From Cronobacter muytjensii ATCC 51329 (GTDB lineage Bacteria > Pseudomonadota > Gammaproteobacteria > Enterobacterales > Enterobacteriaceae): a DNA stretch of 64,000 nt. Each line of letters opens with the position of its first letter. The stretch's first letter is position 1. The stretch is from NCBI RefSeq assembly GCF_001277195.1, contig NZ_CP012268.1, forward strand, positions 682,001 to 746,000, written 5' to 3'. Shown piece by piece: positions 60,074 to 64,000 of this stretch. The position numbers and the translations under genes are program-made. Below the pieces are notes generated by a model. That model saw only the letters and a list, made by a program, of their open reading frames with translations. It searched no databases and was not told where the DNA came from.

Positions 60074-60562
60074 ATGAGACTGACATCTAAAGGGCGCTAT
60101 GCCGTGACCGCAATGCTGGACGTTGCGCTCAACTCCGAAGCAGGTCCGGTGCCGTTGGCAGATATTTCTGAACGTCAGGGTATCTCCCTTTCTTATCTGG
60201 AGCAGTTGTTCTCTCGTCTGCGTAAAAATGGCCTGGTGGCCAGCGTACGCGGCCCGGGCGGCGGTTATCTGCTGGGTAAAGACGCGGGTCAGATTGCGGT
60301 TGGTGCAGTGATTAGCGCCGTTGATGAGTCTGTCGACGCGACGCGTTGTCAGGGCAAAGGCGGCTGCCAGGGCGGCGATAAATGCCTGACCCACGCGCTG
60401 TGGCGCGATTTAAGCGATCGCCTGACCGGTTTTCTGAACAACATCACCTTAGGTGAACTGGTGAACAACCAGGAAGTGCTGGACGTTTCTGACCGTCAGC
60501 ACAATGAAGCACATCGCCCGACCCGCGCTCAGGACGCTATCGACGTTAAACTGCGCGCATAA
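60074..60562 (+). CDS. iscR: Fe-S cluster assembly transcriptional regulator IscR
   Basis: IscR is an Rrf2-family repressor and activator that senses Fe-S status. The 162 residues have a winged helix-turn-helix ([20 protein letters not shown]) and the cluster ligands Cys92, Cys98, Cys104 and His107 ([17 protein letters not shown]). The C-terminus [15 protein letters not shown] is less conserved. It leads the isc operon. Confidence 0.98.
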   Translation: MRLTSKGRYAVTAMLDVALNSEAGPVPLADISERQGISLSYLEQLFSRLRKNGLVASVRGPGGGYLLGKDAGQIAVGAVISAVDESVDATRCQGKGGCQGGDKCLTHALWRDLSDRLTGFLNNITLGELVNNQEVLDVSDRQHNEAHRPTRAQDAIDVKLRA

Positions 60563-60582
60563 AAAAATAATACGCTTTTCCC

Positions 60583-60647
60583 GAATCAGGCCAGGATGCT
60601 TCGGCATCCTGTAGACTGCGGCGTACATCCAGCCGGCTGCCTGATTC
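60583..60647 (+). promoter_or_regulatory. structured iscR-iscS spacer (RyhB-linked)
   Basis: GAATCAGG (60583-60590) pairs with CCTGATTC (60640-60647). Inside, CAGGATGC (60592-60599) and GCATCCTG (60604-60611) form a hairpin with a UUCG loop. In E. coli a stable structure here protects iscR mRNA after RyhB causes decay of iscSUA. The RyhB site should be near the iscS ribosome binding site just downstream; I cannot confirm pairing without the RyhB sequence. Confidence 0.65.
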
Positions 60648-60678
60648 ACCGCTTTGAGATGTACGGAGCTTAAGAGCA

Positions 60679-61893
60679 ATGAAATTACCGATTTACCTCG
60701 ATTACTCCGCGACCACGCCGGTGGACCCGCGCGTCGCCGAGAAAATGATGCAGTTTTTAACGATGGACGGAACCTTCGGTAACCCGGCCTCCCGCTCCCA
60801 CCGCTTTGGCTGGCAGGCGGAAGAGGCGGTAGATATCGCCCGTAACCAGGTCGCCGATCTTATCGGCGCGGACCCGCGTGAAATCGTCTTTACCTCTGGC
60901 GCGACCGAATCCGACAACCTGGCTATCAAAGGTGCGGCCAATTTCTATCAGAAAAAAGGCAAGCACATCATCACCTGCAAAACCGAGCATAAAGCGGTTC
61001 TGGATACCTGCCGTCAGCTGGAGCGCGAAGGCTTTGAGGTGACCTACCTCGCCCCGCAGAGCAACGGCATTATCGATCTTAAAGCACTCGAAGCCGCGAT
61101 GCGTGACGACACCATTCTGGTCTCCATCATGCACGTGAACAACGAAATCGGCGTGGTGCAGGATATCGCTACCATCGGCGAAATGTGCCGCGCGCGTGGC
61201 ATCATCTACCACGTTGACGCCACCCAGAGCGTGGGCAAGCTGCCTATCGATCTGTCCCAGTTGAAAGTGGATCTGATGTCCTTCACCGGCCACAAAATCT
61301 ATGGTCCGAAAGGCATCGGCGCGCTCTACGTGCGTCGTAAACCGCGTATTCGCATTGAAGCGCAGATGCACGGCGGCGGTCACGAGCGCGGCATGCGTTC
61401 CGGCACCCTGCCTGTTCACCAGATTGTCGGCATGGGCGAAGCCTATCGTATCGCTAAAGAAGAGATGGCGACCGAGATGGAGCGCCTGCGCGGCCTGCGC
61501 AACCGCCTGTGGAACGGCATCAAAGATATCGAAGAAGTTTACCTGAACGGCGACCTGGAGCAGGGCGTTCCGACCATCCTGAACGTGAGCTTCAACTACG
61601 TCGAAGGCGAGTCGCTGATCATGGCGCTGAAAGACCTGGCTGTTTCTTCGGGTTCCGCCTGTACGTCAGCGAGCCTTGAGCCGTCTTACGTACTGCGCGC
61701 GCTGGGTATGAATGACGAGCTGGCGCACAGCTCTATCCGTTTCTCTCTGGGCCGTTTCACGACTGAAGAAGAGATCGACTACACCATCGAACTGGTACGC
61801 AAATCCATCGGCCGTCTGCGCGACCTCTCTCCGCTGTGGGAGATGTTTAAGCAGGGCGTGGATTTAACCACCATCGAATGGGCTCATCATTAA
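60679..61893 (+). CDS. iscS: cysteine desulfurase IscS
   Basis: IscS takes sulfur from cysteine for Fe-S clusters, tRNA thiolation and cofactors. The 404-residue PLP enzyme starts [17 protein letters not shown]. It has the PLP lysine near 206 in [12 protein letters not shown] and the mobile-loop Cys328 in [14 protein letters not shown]. The C-terminus LTTIEWAHH contacts IscU. Length matches E. coli exactly. Confidence 0.98.
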   Translation: MKLPIYLDYSATTPVDPRVAEKMMQFLTMDGTFGNPASRSHRFGWQAEEAVDIARNQVADLIGADPREIVFTSGATESDNLAIKGAANFYQKKGKHIITCKTEHKAVLDTCRQLEREGFEVTYLAPQSNGIIDLKALEAAMRDDTILVSIMHVNNEIGVVQDIATIGEMCRARGIIYHVDATQSVGKLPIDLSQLKVDLMSFTGHKIYGPKGIGALYVRRKPRIRIEAQMHGGGHERGMRSGTLPVHQIVGMGEAYRIAKEEMATEMERLRGLRNRLWNGIKDIEEVYLNGDLEQGVPTILNVSFNYVEGESLIMALKDLAVSSGSACTSASLEPSYVLRALGMNDELAHSSIRFSLGRFTTEEEIDYTIELVRKSIGRLRDLSPLWEMFKQGVDLTTIEWAHH

Positions 61894-61921
61894 TCGGTAT
61901 CGGATTCAGGAGAAATAACAC

Positions 61922-62308
61922 ATGGCATACAGCGAAAAAGTCATCGATCATTACGAAAACCCGCGCAACGTCGGCTCTTTTGACAACAACGACGACAACG
62001 TCGGCAGCGGCATGGTCGGCGCGCCGGCCTGCGGCGACGTGATGAAGTTGCAGATCAAAGTCAACAATGAAGGTATCATTGAAGACGCACGTTTTAAAAC
62101 CTACGGCTGCGGCTCCGCAATTGCGTCCAGCTCGCTGGTCACCGAGTGGGTGAAAGGCAAATCCCTGGATGAAGCGCAGGCGATTAAAAATACCGATATC
62201 GCAGACGAACTCGAACTGCCGCCGGTGAAAATTCACTGCTCTATCCTGGCGGAAGACGCCATCAAAGCCGCCATTGCGGACTATAAAAGCAAACGTGAAG
62301 CAAAATAA
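61922..62308 (+). CDS. iscU: Fe-S cluster assembly scaffold IscU
   Basis: IscU holds the nascent cluster. The 128 residues have ligands Cys37 and Asp39 (PACGD), Cys63 (YGCGS), His105 and Cys106 (KIHCSIL). The chaperone-recognition motif LPPVKIHCSIL is intact. AGGAGAAATA precedes the ATG, 28 bases after iscS. Confidence 0.98.
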   Translation: MAYSEKVIDHYENPRNVGSFDNNDDNVGSGMVGAPACGDVMKLQIKVNNEGIIEDARFKTYGCGSAIASSSLVTEWVKGKSLDEAQAIKNTDIADELELPPVKIHCSILAEDAIKAAIADYKSKREAK

Positions 62309-62332
62309 TCATTGATGAGTTGAGGTTGTAGT

Positions 62333-62656
62333 ATGTCGATTACCCTTAGCGACACCGCCGCCGCGCGCGTCAACGCTTTCCTGGCCAACCGGGGTAAAGG
62401 TTTTGGCCTGCGTCTTGGCGTTCGCACGTCCGGCTGTTCCGGCATGGCCTATGTGCTGGAATTTGTTGACGCACCGCAGCCAGAAGACACGGTGTTCGAA
62501 GACAAGGGCGTGAAGGTGGTGGTCGATGGTAAAAGCCTGCAATTCCTTGATGGCACTCAGCTGGACTTCGTCAAAGAAGGCCTGAACGAAGGGTTTAAGT
62601 TCACTAACCCGAACGTAAAAGATGAGTGCGGCTGCGGCGAAAGCTTTAACGTCTGA
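62333..62656 (+). CDS. iscA: iron-sulfur cluster assembly protein IscA
   Basis: IscA is an A-type carrier that passes clusters or iron. The 107 residues have the three conserved cysteines Cys35 (TSGCSGMAY), Cys99 and Cys101 (ECGCGESF). It lies 24 bases after iscU. A GC-rich hairpin without a T run follows. Confidence 0.98.
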   Translation: MSITLSDTAAARVNAFLANRGKGFGLRLGVRTSGCSGMAYVLEFVDAPQPEDTVFEDKGVKVVVDGKSLQFLDGTQLDFVKEGLNEGFKFTNPNVKDECGCGESFNV

Positions 62657-62673
62657 TAATCTTTCCCGCCTCT

Positions 62674-62700
62674 CCCCGTCTGCGCCAGCCGCAGGCGGGG
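62674..62700 (+). other. hairpin between iscA and hscB
   Basis: CCCCGTCTGCG pairs with CGCAGGCGGGG around a short loop. There is no run of T after it, so it is probably a partial attenuator or an mRNA-stability element separating iscRSUA from hscBA. Confidence 0.6.
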
Positions 62701-62738
62701 TATTCGCTTTATCACGTTGACTGACCCCCGAGACTGTT

Positions 62739-63254
62739 ATGGATTACTTCACCCTCTTTGGGCTGCAGGCCCGTTATGCGCTGGACAGTGCCCAACTGGC
62801 GACGCGTTACCAGGATCTGCAACGTAAGTATCATCCCGATAAATTCGCAAGCCACCCTCAGGCCGAACAACTGGCGGCGCTCTCCCAATCCGCGACCATC
62901 AACCAGGCATGGCAAACGCTGCGCCACCCGCTAACGCGCGCCGAATATCTGCTCTCGTTGCACGGTTTCGATCTGGCGAATGAACAGCACACCGTGCGCG
63001 ACGCCGCGTTTCTGATGGAACAACTGGAGCTGCGCGAAGCGCTGGACGAGATTGAGCAGGCTAAAGACAGCGACCGCCTGGAGGCGTTCGTCCGTAACGT
63101 CAAAGCAATGTATAACGATCGCCATCAGCAAATGGTGACGGAGCTGGACGGCGAAGCATGGGCGCAGGCGGCCGACACGGTACGCAAGCTGCGTTTTCTC
63201 GATAAGCTTTTAAGCCAGTCAGAACAACTCGAAGAAAAGTTGCTCGATTTTTAA
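62739..63254 (+). CDS. hscB: Fe-S protein assembly co-chaperone HscB
   Basis: HscB is a J-domain protein that brings IscU to HscA. The 171 residues have an N-terminal J domain with HPD at 32-34 ([11 protein letters not shown]) and a C-terminal three-helix bundle that binds IscU. The ATG at 62739 is 82 bases after iscA. hscA follows by 15 bases. Confidence 0.98.
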   Translation: MDYFTLFGLQARYALDSAQLATRYQDLQRKYHPDKFASHPQAEQLAALSQSATINQAWQTLRHPLTRAEYLLSLHGFDLANEQHTVRDAAFLMEQLELREALDEIEQAKDSDRLEAFVRNVKAMYNDRHQQMVTELDGEAWAQAADTVRKLRFLDKLLSQSEQLEEKLLDF

Positions 63255-63269
63255 TTCTGGAAGCTCAAC

Positions 63270-64000
63270 ATGGCCTTATTACAAATCAGTGAGCCCGGCA
63301 TGAGTAGCGCGCCGCACCAGCGCAGGCTGGCGGCGGGCATCGATCTCGGCACCACCAACTCGCTGGTGGCGACGGTTCGCAGTGGGCAAACCGAAACGCT
63401 GGCGGATCATCAGGGTCGCCATCTGCTGCCGTCCGTGGTTCATTATCAGCAGCAGGGTTACACCGTGGGCTGGGACGCGCGTGCGCAAGCCGCCGCCGAT
63501 CCGGTCAATACCATCAGCTCCGTAAAGCGCCTGATGGGCCGATCTCTCGCCGACATTCAGTCGCGCTATCCGCACCTGCCGTATCAGCTGCACGCGAGCG
63601 AAAACGGCCTGCCGATGATCGACACCCCGGCAGGACTGCTCAACCCGGTGCGCGTCTCCGCCGACATTCTTAAAACGCTCGCTGAACGCGCGCGCGAAGC
63701 GCTGGCGGGCGATCTCGACGGCGTGGTGATCACCGTTCCCGCCTACTTTGACGACGCGCAGCGTCAGGGCACCAAAGACGCGGCGCGTCTCGCCGGGCTG
63801 CACGTGCTGCGCCTGCTGAACGAGCCGACCGCAGCGGCGATCGCCTACGGCCTTGATTCCGGTCAGGAAGGCGTTATCGCCGTGTACGATTTGGGCGGCG
63901 GTACCTTTGATATCTCCGTGCTGCGCTTAAGCCGCGGCGTATTTGAAGTGCTGGCAACCGGGGGCGACTCCGCGCTCGGCGGCGACGACTTCGACCATCT
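63270..64000 (+). CDS. hscA: Fe-S protein assembly chaperone HscA (5' part)
   Basis: HscA is the Hsp70 that drives cluster release from IscU. The window holds about 243 residues of the usual 616. The ATPase domain begins with [15 protein letters not shown], and [16 protein letters not shown] and [14 protein letters not shown] follow. I use the ATG at 63270 ([10 protein letters not shown]), as in E. coli, in preference to the ATG at 63300. The gene runs off the end, so the rest of the operon (fdx, iscX) is not seen. Confidence 0.97.
   Translation, partial: MALLQISEPGMSSAPHQRRLAAGIDLGTTNSLVATVRSGQTETLADHQGRHLLPSVVHYQQQGYTVGWDARAQAAADPVNTISSVKRLMGRSLADIQSRYPHLPYQLHASENGLPMIDTPAGLLNPVRVSADILKTLAERAREALAGDLDGVVITVPAYFDDAQRQGTKDAARLAGLHVLRLLNEPTAAAIAYGLDSGQEGVIAVYDLGGGTFDISVLRLSRGVFEVLATGGDSALGGDDFDH

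Overview
The window is a stretch of chromosome from an enterobacterium (family Enterobacteriaceae). The gene set and order match, gene for gene, the Escherichia coli region from clpB and the rrn operon through rpoE-rse, lep-rnc-era, purL, glr and glyA to the isc operon. Protein sequences are close to E. coli but not identical, coding GC is high, and several inserted or missing genes rule out E. coli itself. Cronobacter or a near relative is my best guess; that is inference, not proof.

Layout. 1-2700: heat-shock disaggregase clpB behind a sigma-32-type promoter. 2750-8150: complete rrn operon (P1, P2, boxA, 16S, tRNA-Glu, 23S, 5S, terminator). 8150-9105: about 950 bases of decayed DNA holding the 3' end of an amino-acid ABC ATPase gene and a broken XRE-type regulator. 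9107-11514: a thiamine-diphosphate enzyme and a DUF4385 gene, divergent, both absent from this place in E. coli. 11638-25264: conserved block kgtP, yfiM, pssA, patZ, tapT, trxC, yfiF, ung, grcA, srmB, trmN, nadB. 25265-28376: the envelope-stress operon rpoE-rseA-rseB-rseC with its leader. 28577-35300: lepA-lepB-rnc-era-recO-pdxJ-acpS, then yfhL facing back.

35357-38601: a MurR/RpiR-family regulator (yfhH) divergent from murQ-murP, an insertion relative to E. coli that places N-acetylmuramate recycling beside yfhH. 38605-45419: pgpC, tadA, mltF (its end overlaps tadA antisense), purL. 45420-49960: the GlmY small RNA with three GlrR boxes and a sigma-54 promoter, then glrK-qseG-glrR-glnB. 50163-52932: hmp and glyA, divergent. 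53002-55062: a MerR regulator, a carboxymuconolactone-decarboxylase-family protein, and hcaT without any hca catabolic genes nearby. 55059-58080: csiE, then a DUF1007-NicO pair that looks like a nickel/cobalt exporter. 58281-64000: suhB, trmJ and iscR-iscS-iscU-iscA-hscB-hscA, the last cut by the window edge.

Regulatory sites that can be read directly include sigma-32, sigma-E and sigma-54 promoters, and FNR, NadR, PurR, NsrR, GlrR and IscR boxes. Many are placed as in E. coli. Most of the window is ordinary core genome. The less ordinary parts are the decayed region after the rrn operon, the yfhH-murQP arrangement with phased palindromes, the MerR-controlled promoter with a 19-base spacer, the NicO locus, the rpoE leader with short ORFs, and a REP-like repeat found in two intergenic regions. 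I did not find a convincing wholly new system.
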